A stretch of DNA of 62,337 nt. It comes from Methanobacteriota archaeon. GTDB taxonomy: Archaea; Thermoplasmatota; Poseidoniia; Poseidoniales; Poseidoniaceae. The stretch spans positions 1-62,337 of the forward strand of contig PSPT01000007.1 in NCBI GenBank assembly GCA_004195635.1, read 5' to 3'. Made by a program: the position numbers and the translations under genes. The notes below the pieces were generated by a model that was given only the letters and a program-made list of their open reading frames with translations, searched no databases and had not been told where the DNA came from. Positions 1-8,828 of this stretch are shown piece by piece; positions within the stretch are counted from its first letter, which is position 1, and each line of letters opens with the position of its first letter.

Positions 1-1
1 C

Positions 2-331
2 CGTATCAATACCCAATTCGCCTTCCAAATCTTGATCTAACTCAATGAAATCAGCAGGATATCCGGTGTGTTTTACCACAATATCAATCACCGCACTTGC
101 AATATCTCCGCCATCCTTGGAAGGTTGAGAAGATGCAACCATGGGCGTTGAGGCTGGAACAGGAGTTGGAGTTGGAGTAGGAGCAGGGGGGGTGGCTGTG
201 ACCGCTGCTGAAGAATCACTTGAACCAATTTTCCCTGCAATATAGGTCACGAAATGATTCAAAGTAGAATGATCTGCAAGGCTAAAGTTTTCATCTAACT
301 CAATAGAAAAGCGCTCTCTAATATCGCCCAT
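2..331 (-). CDS. Carrier-protein segment of the PKS/PUFA-like synthase (partial, downstream of a frameshift)
   Basis: This frame is open from an ATG at 331 to the window edge. It encodes the C-terminal half of one acyl-carrier domain (begins MGDIRERFSIELDEN), a Pro/Thr/Ala linker, and the N-terminal half of a second carrier domain containing FIELDQDLEGELGIDT. It continues the synthase at 318..5774 in another frame: reinserting 41 nt between the two would join them. It was therefore probably one polypeptide, not a separate gene. The carrier motif reads GIDT where PfaA-type carriers have GIDS. Strand, frame and domain type are clear. Whether the break is real or an assembly error is not. Confidence 0.75.
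   Translation of the reverse strand, partial: MGDIRERFSIELDENFSLADHSTLNHFVTYIAGKIGSSDSSAAVTATPPAPTPTPTPVPASTPMVASSQPSKDGGDIASAVIDIVVKHTGYPADFIELDQDLEGELGIDT
37..91. repeat. 55-bp direct repeat, copy 1 (carrier-domain coding)
   Basis: Identical over 55 bp to 344..398. Both copies encode the same start of a carrier domain (VIDIVVKHTGYPADFIEL on the minus strand). This is internal duplication of tandem ACP domains, not a mobile-element site. Copies lie 307 bp apart, which is not a multiple of three. Confidence 0.9.
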
Positions 332-3300
332 TATTTCGGATTGCTAACTCAATGAAATCAGCAGGATATCCGGTGTGTTTTACCACAATATCAATCACAA
401 TTGCAGGGATATCAATTGCTTCCGAAATGCTTGCAGGTAATGCCTCAGCAGTATCGCTGGGAGTTTCCTTTACCTCTGGCATTGGAGGTGTAGCAGGCAG
501 AATTGGCGCAGTTGGAATTGCTTCAACTGCTTGAACTGTGTCTTTTTGCTGCTTGGGAAGTGGGAGGTTTTCAGTAACTTCATAGACATCTCCCTGTAAT
601 CCTCCATGTAGGTTTTCATCACTATTTATGAAAGCAACCAACTTGTTTTGAAGAACACGGAGTATTAATTCTTCTGTTCCTGCAAGGTTTTTATTCCATT
701 GCAATAATTTTGCCCCGTCAATTCTTTGACCAATAACATCACTTGCTTTCCACAAAGTTACTACCAATTGACTACCAAATCCTGCGGCAAATCGCAGGCC
801 ATATTTCATACCTTCAAATTGTCCACCTTTAGAAAGATTCAAATTTCCGAGTTCAGAATCAACTTCCTTGTGATTTGCAATGGGTGGCGCTCTTCCAGTT
901 GCTAATGCGTGAATTAGAACTGCGTCCTCTATCCCAACCCCCATTGGGTGGCCAGTGAATCCTTTGGTATTGGTAATTACAATACTATCTGTTGAGTCCC
1001 CAAAGGCATTGCGAAGTGATTTCACCTCTGCTTGGGCTGAGCCGCCTCTTGCTGGAGTGTATGTTTCGTGAGACATAAAGAAAGTATGTGGAGCGATATC
1101 TTTGCGAGATAATTTCCATTTGCTTTCCATTTCACCTATGAAATCATTCATCGTATTAGAAACATGTTCTACATCAAGACGAGTTCCGTGGAATGCTGAA
1201 TTTGCCATTCTTGTTCCGAGAAGTTCGGCGTAAGGTTGTACGCCTCTTTCAGCAGCGCCGCTTTTCTTCTCTATAACGAACGATGCAGCGCCCATACCAA
1301 GGACTAAGCCATTACGGCGTGCATCGAATGGAAGGGCAACATCCTCAACGGAATTGCCGGTTGATGCAGCACCAGATGCCGCGAAACCTGCTCCAATCCA
1401 TTCCCATAATTCATCACCAGTAACATCATCACCAGAGATAATGACTACTCTGTCAACTTTGCCAACATCTAGCCAATCTTCTGCAATACTAAATGCGGCA
1501 GCAGTTGAAGCACAGGCATTGTTAATTGTAGTATTTGGACCTCTAATTCCTGTTGTTTGAGCAAATTGGGAATGCCCCATTGGAAGAACTTGGAAAAGGT
1601 AAGAGCGATCAAACTTGCCTTCGCCATCATCACCTTCTCTTCTTGCTAAGCCGGCCATACTTGCATTTCCGGGGAAACAACATGCGAAAATAATACCCGT
1701 GCGATCACGATATACACTTGGTACTCGCCAATTTGTGATTAAGCGCAAGCCACCTTTGCCGATTTTCTCTTCTGGTGTTAATGGGATCCCGGCATCGCGT
1801 AATGCCAAAAGGCCGCTAGCAACTGCCAATCTAGTTGTCACATCCCATGCGCGGGCAACCTTTGCAGGGATACCAAATTCTTCAACGATGTCAAATTCAG
1901 CAGCCTGCCCAGCTAGTTGCGGGAGATCTGAGAAATTCTCAGCAGGCTCCATTCGCGCTTGCCCATCTCTGCCCTTGATTAAACGGACAATGTTTTTGTC
2001 AAGAATTTGTTGCTTTTTCTGGTCACTTACTTCGGTAATGCAAGTCTCACCACGGACAAGTTTCTCAAAATTATCATCATCAAATACCTTCTCTCCACCT
2101 GGAAGACCAAGACTAATTCCTGTAACCACATAGGGGTCAGCAGACCTTGAGGAAACCTGAGGCGCAGATTGTGTTGAAGTCGTTGAGGCTATTGTGTGAA
2201 TTGTTGGATTGACAAATGAGTCGGGGTTGTTGGTGACCCATCCTTGCGGAGGTCTAGTTACCCAACGGGCCAAATCACCCGCAGTTTGAATATTCTTAAC
2301 ATCATAATCGGAATCTGTAAGAGTCATTGAACCAATATCATTGATTATTTGGCTGATTTGCTCTTCGCTCAATCTTAAGCCTGCCATTAATCCGATAGAA
2401 CCCTTGCAAAAATTAGTTGGATAACCGCTGAGCTTTGACAAGATTTCGCCAATCCATTCTTCAATTGCTACATGCTCTAAATCTTCGGTAACAAACAATT
2501 TTCGTGGACCTGGGGAGCGGTCATATCCAATAGATGTTGCTTGAGAGGAAGGAGAAATCTGGGGTGCAGGAGTTGTTGCAGGAGGGGAATGTTCAGCATC
2601 AACTGTGCTTAATGAAGCGGCAGATGGGAGAGGGCGTGAACGAGTACGCAAATCTTCCCAATCTGCACTCGAAGTTGATGCAGAGAGGTTATTCGCTTGA
2701 CCAGCAGCACTGCCTAATTCCTTCGCCAGTTGATGTGCCTCAATCGGTCCTGCGCGGAATGCCTCAGTTAGAACAGAAGATTTGCCAGCAGGCCATTCTG
2801 TTTTCCTTCCGGCTAAAGATAGCATTGCAAGAGTTTGTAGGAAAGAGGCGATGCCGCCTTGCTTGGGATGATTGGACATTATTGCCAAATGAGTCCTCTT
2901 TTCCAATATTTGTGTTGCAAACATGGTCAATGCTCGCTTAGGTCCAACCTCAATGAAAATTCTTGCACCTGCATCATACATAGATTCAACTTGCTTTGTC
3001 CATTCAACTGCAGAAGCCATTTGCGGTGCGAGTTTTTCAAGAATTGCACTCTTTGAATCGGAGCCACCTGCTGCCATTGGATACCATCCTCCATCAACAT
3101 TTGATGAAATCGGAATAGTAGGCCAATTTATTTCTAAACCTTCAAGGAATTTGCGTAACGGTTTGTTTGCAGGTTCAACAATACGGGAATGGAATGCATG
3201 ACTGGTTTGTAAAATTGAACTCTGCATTCCTGCCTCATCAAATTTGGCGATTGCTTGCTTTACCGGTTCGGTCTCTCCAGCAATAACAGTCATTTTGGGT

Positions 3301-5774
3301 GAGTTTTTATTTGCTGCAATGACATATCCGTCAACTTCAGCAATTATTCTGCTAATTTCATCAAATGGTCCAGCAATACTTGCCATTAGTCCGGTATCTG
3401 CAATATCTACCGACCCCATTTCAGTGCCACGTGCAGCAGCAGCCCGAAGGGCTCCATCCATTGCAAGTATTCCCGATGACATTAATGCAGCATACTCTCC
3501 CAAAGAATGTCCTGCCACCATATCTGGCGAATGCCCATGTGCGTTGAGTAATTTTTCAATAGCCAAATCAGAGGTTAACATTGCAGGCTGAGTATACTCG
3601 GTTTGTTTGAGCTTATTCTCGGCCTCTTTCATCTCATCCGTTGATAATTCATGCCGCAAAACAAAACTAGATAGTGTTTCGCCTTCCAATACATCAACCA
3701 TTGTCTCATCAGCCTGAGTCCACACATCAACTACTGGAGAATAGCGCATAGAAAGGTCATAGGTCATACCAACATATTGGCTACCTTGCCCAGGATACAT
3801 GTGTGCTACTTTTGCCTCATTTGAAAAAGCCGGATTATTTGTGACAAGGATACCTTGTGCGGCTAAGAAACCCCACTTTGCAGGGTCGGCCAGTGCTTTT
3901 TCAGCAAGGGCAAGACGCTTCTCAAAATCAGCCCATGAAGTAGCGATCAATGCAAGTCTCACTGACGTGATTTCAAATGATTTGCTTGCTTCTTCAAGCA
4001 CAATTGATAGACGTTGCCCTCGTGGGTCATCATCAAAATTTGAGCCGGCGGAAAGAATTTCTTTTCCAGCAACTGAAAGTTTTGCTTGTAATTCTTCAAT
4101 AGTTGCTGCGCTCAATAGAAGGATTCCCCCTTCTATTGCCTTCAATTCTTCATGCGTCATTGAAGGAGAAGCCGAGGTGTCAAGTATTGAAGGTACATTG
4201 GCAAGTAATTGATTATCTTTCCAAGATGCCGAGGCGGCTCCTGCGGAAGATAATATTGCATCGGCAGCATTTTTACTTTCATTCCAAATTCGTGCTAATT
4301 CGGCATGGAATTCAGGGTCATATGCCTCCATGGCGACATGGAAATTTGTTCCTCCGAACCCAAATGCAGAAACTCCGGCTCTGCGCGGTGTACCGCTTGA
4401 AGGAGATGGCCATTCACTAGCAATAGTGGGAATGAAAAAAGGATTTTGACTCCAATCAACAGTATCATTTGGATTAGAAAAACCTGCACTCGGAGGAATT
4501 GTTCGATGGTGGAGCGCAAGGGTTGTCTTTAGCATTCCAGCCATTCCTGCTGCTGCTTTTAAGTGACCAATTTGACTCTTAATAGAGCCAACTGCAATAT
4601 TTTCTCCACTTGGTACTTCGGCAAAAAATTTGCTTAAAGTTGCAAGTTCTGTTGCATCTCCGACTTTGGTTGAAGTTCCATGTGCTTCGACTAATTCGAC
4701 TGTTGTTGCTGAATAACCAGATTGTGAATATGCACGGGCTACGGCTTGTATTTGCCCACGCTGGCTTGGAGCAGTTATTCCTTTTCCACGCCCATCGCTA
4801 CTTGCGCCTATTCCTCGCACGACAGAATAAATAGTATCGCCATCGGTAATTGCATCACTCAAGCGCTTCAATACCATTACACCTGAACCTTCACCCATTA
4901 CGAAACCATTTGCGCCAGAATCAAACGGAGTTGAATGTGTTGCTGATAAAGCGCCAATTGCACTGAATTTTACATATGATGCAGGATCCATTGTTCTATC
5001 GCTTGCGCCACAAAGAGCAACATCAACTTGCCTTGATTGCAATTGCCTGCATGAATCCAATAATGCCGCCATACTTGTTGCACAAGCAGCATCTGTAGTA
5101 TAATTCGGACCCTGTAAATCAAGTAGGTTTGCAACTCGCCCTGCGACCACATTTGCCAACTCACCAGGCATAGTATCCTCATTTACGACTGGACGATTGT
5201 CCCTCCACTTACGAATGAATTCAGCCTCATCGGTCATCCCGCTTTCCTTAGCGATACGAATTGCTTCTTTTTCATGGATAAGCATGGTAGTATAACCGCG
5301 GTTTTCACCGCCTAAAGCATTCGCGAAAATCACACCAGTACTTGCATTTGGAAGTTCTTTTCCACCATCTCCATAACCGGCATGTTCTATTGCAGTTGCA
5401 GATGCTTCAACTGCCCATTGTTGAGAAATATCAATTTGCTTGAGAGTACCAGGAGGCTGCCGCCACCTACGCCAATCAAATTCAAAACCTTCAACAAAAC
5501 CACCAATTTTAGAGTATGTCATGTTTTCCTTTACAGAGCCGGGGCTTCCTTCTGAATCATAGAAATCAGCAATGTTGCCCCATCTTTCAGTTTTGATTTC
5601 CGAAATTGAAACTTTGGCATTCAACACATTTTGCCAAAAGGCCTCAATATCCGGTGAATCGGGTAAAATGCACGATAAACCAATTATTGCAATTGGTTCA
5701 AAGGCCCCTTGAGAGGTCCCTTGTATTTCATTACTGATTTTTGATTTCGCCATACAAACACCCACCATTCTCAT
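318..5774 (-). CDS. Type I polyketide / PUFA-like synthase subunit (KS-AT-carrier-like-KS-carrier)
   Basis: Multidomain 1818-residue megasynthase. KS1 (about 25-490) has Cys231 in DAACATS, His365 in EAHGTST and His404 in IGHLKAA. The acyltransferase (about 655-960) has GHSLGEY with Ser757. Residues 1095-1175 resemble a carrier domain without a Ser at the attachment position. KS2 (about 1213-1660) has Cys1421 in NNACAST, His1569 and His1609. A final carrier domain is cut after FIEL by a frameshift and ends in a short out-of-frame tail. KS/AT architecture resembles PfaA-type PUFA synthases; no KR or DH is visible here. The first ATG overlaps the fabI-like stop as ATGA; an internal ATG at 5753 (MAKSKIS), behind a GGTGGGTG sequence, is an equally good start. 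Product unknown; fatty acyl or polyketide chain assembly is inferred. Confidence 0.85.
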   Translation of the reverse strand: MRMVGVCMAKSKISNEIQGTSQGAFEPIAIIGLSCILPDSPDIEAFWQNVLNAKVSISEIKTERWGNIADFYDSEGSPGSVKENMTYSKIGGFVEGFEFDWRRWRQPPGTLKQIDISQQWAVEASATAIEHAGYGDGGKELPNASTGVIFANALGGENRGYTTMLIHEKEAIRIAKESGMTDEAEFIRKWRDNRPVVNEDTMPGELANVVAGRVANLLDLQGPNYTTDAACATSMAALLDSCRQLQSRQVDVALCGASDRTMDPASYVKFSAIGALSATHSTPFDSGANGFVMGEGSGVMVLKRLSDAITDGDTIYSVVRGIGASSDGRGKGITAPSQRGQIQAVARAYSQSGYSATTVELVEAHGTSTKVGDATELATLSKFFAEVPSGENIAVGSIKSQIGHLKAAAGMAGMLKTTLALHHRTIPPSAGFSNPNDTVDWSQNPFFIPTIASEWPSPSSGTPRRAGVSAFGFGGTNFHVAMEAYDPEFHAELARIWNESKNAADAILSSAGAASASWKDNQLLANVPSILDTSASPSMTHEELKAIEGGILLLSAATIEELQAKLSVAGKEILSAGSNFDDDPRGQRLSIVLEEASKSFEITSVRLALIATSWADFEKRLALAEKALADPAKWGFLAAQGILVTNNPAFSNEAKVAHMYPGQGSQYVGMTYDLSMRYSPVVDVWTQADETMVDVLEGETLSSFVLRHELSTDEMKEAENKLKQTEYTQPAMLTSDLAIEKLLNAHGHSPDMVAGHSLGEYAALMSSGILAMDGALRAAAARGTEMGSVDIADTGLMASIAGPFDEISRIIAEVDGYVIAANKNSPKMTVIAGETEPVKQAIAKFDEAGMQSSILQTSHAFHSRIVEPANKPLRKFLEGLEINWPTIPISSNVDGGWYPMAAGGSDSKSAILEKLAPQMASAVEWTKQVESMYDAGARIFIEVGPKRALTMFATQILEKRTHLAIMSNHPKQGGIASFLQTLAMLSLAGRKTEWPAGKSSVLTEAFRAGPIEAHQLAKELGSAAGQANNLSASTSSADWEDLRTRSRPLPSAASLSTVDAEHSPPATTPAPQISPSSQATSIGYDRSPGPRKLFVTEDLEHVAIEEWIGEILSKLSGYPTNFCKGSIGLMAGLRLSEEQISQIINDIGSMTLTDSDYDVKNIQTAGDLARWVTRPPQGWVTNNPDSFVNPTIHTIASTTSTQSAPQVSSRSADPYVVTGISLGLPGGEKVFDDDNFEKLVRGETCITEVSDQKKQQILDKNIVRLIKGRDGQARMEPAENFSDLPQLAGQAAEFDIVEEFGIPAKVARAWDVTTRLAVASGLLALRDAGIPLTPEEKIGKGGLRLITNWRVPSVYRDRTGIIFACCFPGNASMAGLARREGDDGEGKFDRSYLFQVLPMGHSQFAQTTGIRGPNTTINNACASTAAAFSIAEDWLDVGKVDRVVIISGDDVTGDELWEWIGAGFAASGAASTGNSVEDVALPFDARRNGLVLGMGAASFVIEKKSGAAERGVQPYAELLGTRMANSAFHGTRLDVEHVSNTMNDFIGEMESKWKLSRKDIAPHTFFMSHETYTPARGGSAQAEVKSLRNAFGDSTDSIVITNTKGFTGHPMGVGIEDAVLIHALATGRAPPIANHKEVDSELGNLNLSKGGQFEGMKYGLRFAAGFGSQLVVTLWKASDVIGQRIDGAKLLQWNKNLAGTEELILRVLQNKLVAFINSDENLHGGLQGDVYEVTENLPLPKQQKDTVQAVEAIPTAPILPATPPMPEVKETPSDTAEALPASISEAIDIPAIVIDIVVKHTGYPADFIELAIRNNGRY
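344..398. repeat. 55-bp direct repeat, copy 2 (carrier-domain coding)
   Basis: Second copy of the 55-bp repeat at 37..91. After this copy the sequence departs from the expected carrier domain. The codons for DQDLEGELGIDTVK are missing, and the frame shifts 41 nt short of restoration. Confidence 0.9.
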
Positions 5775-6562
5775 TCAATGGCATACTCTGGAACCATCGT
5801 AATTGAATACCCTGCATCGACATAGATGCACTGCCCCGTTACACCGGAAGACAATGGGCTCGCAAGCCATAGCGTTGCACCTGCAACATCATCTTGGTTG
5901 ACATTTCGTCGCAGGGGTGAGTTTGCTGCAACGTGGTCTAAGATTTTCCCAATCCCAGGTATTCCAGAAGCAGCAAGGGTGTGAATTGGTCCGCTTGATA
6001 TTGCATTTATTCGATGACCTTCAGGTCCTAAATGGCACGACAATTCTCTTGTCCAGCATTCAAGTGCTGCCTTTGCCATACTCATTATCCCATATGAAGG
6101 CACAAATCTTGTGCTTGCAGCAAATGTGAGAGTAATTGTTGATGAGCCCTCATTGAGGAAAGGAAGAGCATGGCGTAGACAACGTTGTAGTGAATTTGCT
6201 GAAATAGTCATTGCAGTATTTATGTCCTCATTTTCAACAAAAAGAATTGGCCTGTCAAAACAACCTTTTGGAGCAAAACCAATAGCGTGAATCAAAATAT
6301 CTGCTTTCACACCAGGGTTTTCTGCTGCAAAGGCAGTGAAAAATTCAGCAGTTAATTCATCCTCGGCAACATCTAGGGGATAGAAGCCAGCAATCGCCGG
6401 TAATTTTTCCTTTAATTGGAATATTCTGCTCATAAATCTTTTTTGATATCCGAGATATAAAATAACACCTGCGGCAGCCAGTTTTTCACAAATTGCCCAA
6501 GCAATACTATCCTCGCTTGCAACTCCAAAAACAAAGGCCACCTTACCGTTTAATTCCAGCAT
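5771..6562 (-). CDS. fabI: FabI-like enoyl-[acyl-carrier-protein] reductase (SDR family)
   Basis: Short-chain dehydrogenase of about 263 residues, closest in pattern to FabI, the NAD(P)H enoyl-ACP reductase that finishes each fatty-acid elongation round. Visible features are the FabI-style nucleotide site (VFGVASEDSIAWAI), HAIGFAP in place of the usual HSIAFAP, catalytic Tyr157-x6-Lys164, and a C-terminal GVTGQCIYVDAGY closely matching FabI. The second conserved FabI Tyr (E. coli Tyr146) aligns with Phe147. The start is the ATG at 6562 (MLELNGKVAF), behind a GGGGGTGG sequence; a GTG 12 nt upstream is less likely. Its stop overlaps the synthase start, so the two are probably co-translated. It likely supplies enoyl reduction for the synthase, which lacks a visible ER domain. 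A related SDR role is possible. Confidence 0.85.
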   Translation of the reverse strand: MLELNGKVAFVFGVASEDSIAWAICEKLAAAGVILYLGYQKRFMSRIFQLKEKLPAIAGFYPLDVAEDELTAEFFTAFAAENPGVKADILIHAIGFAPKGCFDRPILFVENEDINTAMTISANSLQRCLRHALPFLNEGSSTITLTFAASTRFVPSYGIMSMAKAALECWTRELSCHLGPEGHRINAISSGPIHTLAASGIPGIGKILDHVAANSPLRRNVNQDDVAGATLWLASPLSSGVTGQCIYVDAGYSITMVPEYAIE

Positions 6563-6801
6563 GACGCACACCACCCCCTAAAGGGCAGGTGTTGCTGACA
6601 ACACCCCCTCTTTGATGGTTGGGGTTAGGCTTGGACCCATATTGGCTTTTGATAGGGCATTATTCACGCCCAATTGGTGAAATAATTACACCCCATAACT
6701 ATGCCTAATCTATATGTTAATGGTGAGAAAAAAGCAAAGTCATTCTACAAAACAAGGAGGCACTAATTATCACCTAACATAGTTGGATGAAATTCAACTA
6801 A

Positions 6802-7803
6802 TTAGAGGTCATCAAAATCAAATTCATCATCTTCTTCCTCAAATATTTCATCATCCCAATCATCGGCATTGGAATCTCGGCGCTTATTTGATTTAATTTT
6901 TAGTCCAATAAACATGACAACAAGTAATGCAACAATGCCAACACCAACACCACCTACCATCATCATCGTTGAATCATCAACGCCAAGCGAATTGCCTAAC
7001 GATGATAACCCTCCCCCTTTAGCGGCTTCAACTTCAACTTTGAATTCTTCAATTTGATATTCATCATCTTCAAAAATATTGCACTGGATAATTATTTCAA
7101 AAACGGCAACGTCACCGGGAGAGGGTGATGTGAAATTGAATGACAGGGTGTAGCCTGAATTAGGCTCTACATTTTCATAATGAGAGTTAGAATCAAATAT
7201 TAACTCATGGGTTTTTTCACCTACTGCAACTGCTTCAGCCGCATAAGTACATCCCATTTTTGCTGCGCCATTGCCATCATTACTAATTTCTATGGTTGCA
7301 TTTGCAGTTTCACCCGCTGAAAGATACCGAGTCATAGTACTCATTGAGATTGACATTCGCGCATAGGCCCTAATAAATACATCTCCGCCATCATTATCAC
7401 TTGGAGCGATCGCATCAGGCATAGTAATTCCATTTGCTGTGGTTACTGTTGCTGTGACATTCCAAGAATATGTTGTAGTTGGTGAAAGACCTTGATTTGC
7501 TTTGAAAGTCAATGTGAAATCAACATCTCCGTTTGCAGGAACTGTAATAGAAGAGGGGGATGTAATTGAAATTACATTTTCTGAGACTGAAGTTTCAATT
7601 CGAACTTCTTCAGCAAAAATAGACGGGTTTTCAGCTGTACAAATAATAGAATATGTACGGGATGAGCCCGGCTGAATATCAATACTGACATCCTTTGGAT
7701 CACAATCAATACTTATTCCCGGAACTGGGTTTTGGGCGGAAACCGGAGTAATAACTAGGTTGGAACAAAGCAAAAGCAGAATGGTTAGAAAAACTCTGCG
7801 CAT
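6802..7803 (-). CDS. Secreted/anchored surface protein with NEW3-like beta domains
   Basis: About 333 residues from the ATG at 7803 (MRRVFLTILLLLCSN), which opens a signal peptide ending near VSAQ. The exported part is two or three beta-rich segments of the NEW3/CARDB kind (AENPSIFAEEVRIET, LTFKANQGLSPTTTYSW). A C-terminal membrane helix (MMVGGVGVGIVALLVVMFIG) follows, then a basic stop-transfer and a strongly acidic cytoplasmic tail ending in FDFDDL. A membrane-anchored surface or scaffold protein is inferred. The reading frame opens 16 codons earlier, but that extension would precede the signal peptide. No enzyme motif is seen. Confidence 0.75.
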   Translation of the reverse strand: MRRVFLTILLLLCSNLVITPVSAQNPVPGISIDCDPKDVSIDIQPGSSRTYSIICTAENPSIFAEEVRIETSVSENVISITSPSSITVPANGDVDFTLTFKANQGLSPTTTYSWNVTATVTTANGITMPDAIAPSDNDGGDVFIRAYARMSISMSTMTRYLSAGETANATIEISNDGNGAAKMGCTYAAEAVAVGEKTHELIFDSNSHYENVEPNSGYTLSFNFTSPSPGDVAVFEIIIQCNIFEDDEYQIEEFKVEVEAAKGGGLSSLGNSLGVDDSTMMMVGGVGVGIVALLVVMFIGLKIKSNKRRDSNADDWDDEIFEEEDDEFDFDDL

Positions 7804-7810
7804 ACCTTTC

Positions 7811-7832
7811 ACAACCCCTCCGAGGGGGGGGA
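7811..7832 (-). promoter_or_regulatory. Leader hairpin overlapping a Shine-Dalgarno-like sequence
   Basis: Just upstream of the surface-protein start at 7803 the minus strand carries CCCCTCGGAGGGG, a short perfect stem-loop whose 3' arm is a GGAGGGG ribosome-binding-like sequence. The arm could be hidden when folded. No function is demonstrated. Confidence 0.35.
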
Positions 7833-7919
7833 TATTCAAGAGGTTATCCAATAATTATGCAATAATTATGCACAAAAAAATAGTTATCCGCAGAGGTCAT
7901 CAAGGGAGAATCTCAGTCA

Positions 7920-8801
7920 TCAAAGAGGTGGGCCATACAATTCATTTGGCAAATCAACATGTGTGCGATAGAGAATTTCTTCATCAACACCCATTGAAAA
8001 GAGGGTTTGTGTGCGTTTAGGTACAGTTTTTGGACCCATCACAGCACCTGGCCGGCGAAGGTCATCCATGTAATCTGTTTCAAGTAAGAACCCCCTACTA
8101 CAATCACTTATTGATGCAACTAAAGTTTCAATGCATCCCTTTTGCAAAATCACGCTAGGGACCATCCCTCCGGTCAATTCGTCTGATACATTTGCCGGAG
8201 CAAAATGTCGGACCATGTTCTTCCTAGATAATCCCACTCTATCTGCCATTTTTCCAATCTGCGAATATGGAGCCTTTTCATCCCCCTCAACATGCAATTG
8301 CACCGTAATATTCTTTTTTGCTGCAATGTGCAAAGTCTCTTCTAATAAGCCATTACAATATTGCAAAATATCTTCATCAACTTCCCAATGAGGGCGGCCA
8401 ATTTCACCTAACCCATGCGCCTTTCCTTCCTCAATAAAATCAATTGCGAGGTCAATACTTTGACGATATAAATCCTTTGCTTTCTGCACTCCCGCTTCGC
8501 CTTCACTTTCCTTCCACTCAATGCACTGATGAGCAAAAGCCGCAGGGTGAGGGCCTAGAATGACTCGCATCCCAAGATTTACTTCATCACGTACTTTCTG
8601 TGCTTGTTCAATTGTTGATTCGTATGAGAGTTGGTATTCTTTTTTTGTTTTAGGCAAGTTTGAAAAATTGGGACAATGAACTAGAACTAAATCAGTCCCA
8701 CCAACTTTGGCAAAATCCTTTGCAGCCTCAATATTTCGCCCATTGGGATTTAAGTGAAAATGGTTGTCAAGAATTGGTCCGCTCCATACTTCTTTTGACA
8801 T
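7920..8801 (-). CDS. TatD-like metal-dependent hydrolase (TIM barrel)
   Basis: About 293 residues with amidohydrolase/TatD landmarks in order: DNHFHLN near the N-terminus (metal HxH), GLGEIGRPHW (Glu ligand), VQLHVEG and VRHFAP (His ligands), and LETDYMDD (catalytic Asp). It resembles the archaeal TatD-related metal-dependent hydrolases, whose substrates are poorly defined; DNase activity is known for bacterial TatD only. The start is the ATG at 8801 (MSKEVW); another ATG lies three codons upstream. It is the last gene of a same-strand run following the TBP-like gene with a 27-bp gap. Confidence 0.8.
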   Translation of the reverse strand: MSKEVWSGPILDNHFHLNPNGRNIEAAKDFAKVGGTDLVLVHCPNFSNLPKTKKEYQLSYESTIEQAQKVRDEVNLGMRVILGPHPAAFAHQCIEWKESEGEAGVQKAKDLYRQSIDLAIDFIEEGKAHGLGEIGRPHWEVDEDILQYCNGLLEETLHIAAKKNITVQLHVEGDEKAPYSQIGKMADRVGLSRKNMVRHFAPANVSDELTGGMVPSVILQKGCIETLVASISDCSRGFLLETDYMDDLRRPGAVMGPKTVPKRTQTLFSMGVDEEILYRTHVDLPNELYGPPL

Positions 8802-8828
8802 GAAAGCCACCTAATGAATAGTCAGAAA

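Noticed and set aside
37-398. Direct repeats as attachment or transposon sites
   Set aside because: Both copies code for the same carrier-domain segment, so they reflect tandem protein domains.
1615-2133. Plus-strand frame within the synthase gene
   Set aside because: Shadow of KS2; no protein-like composition.
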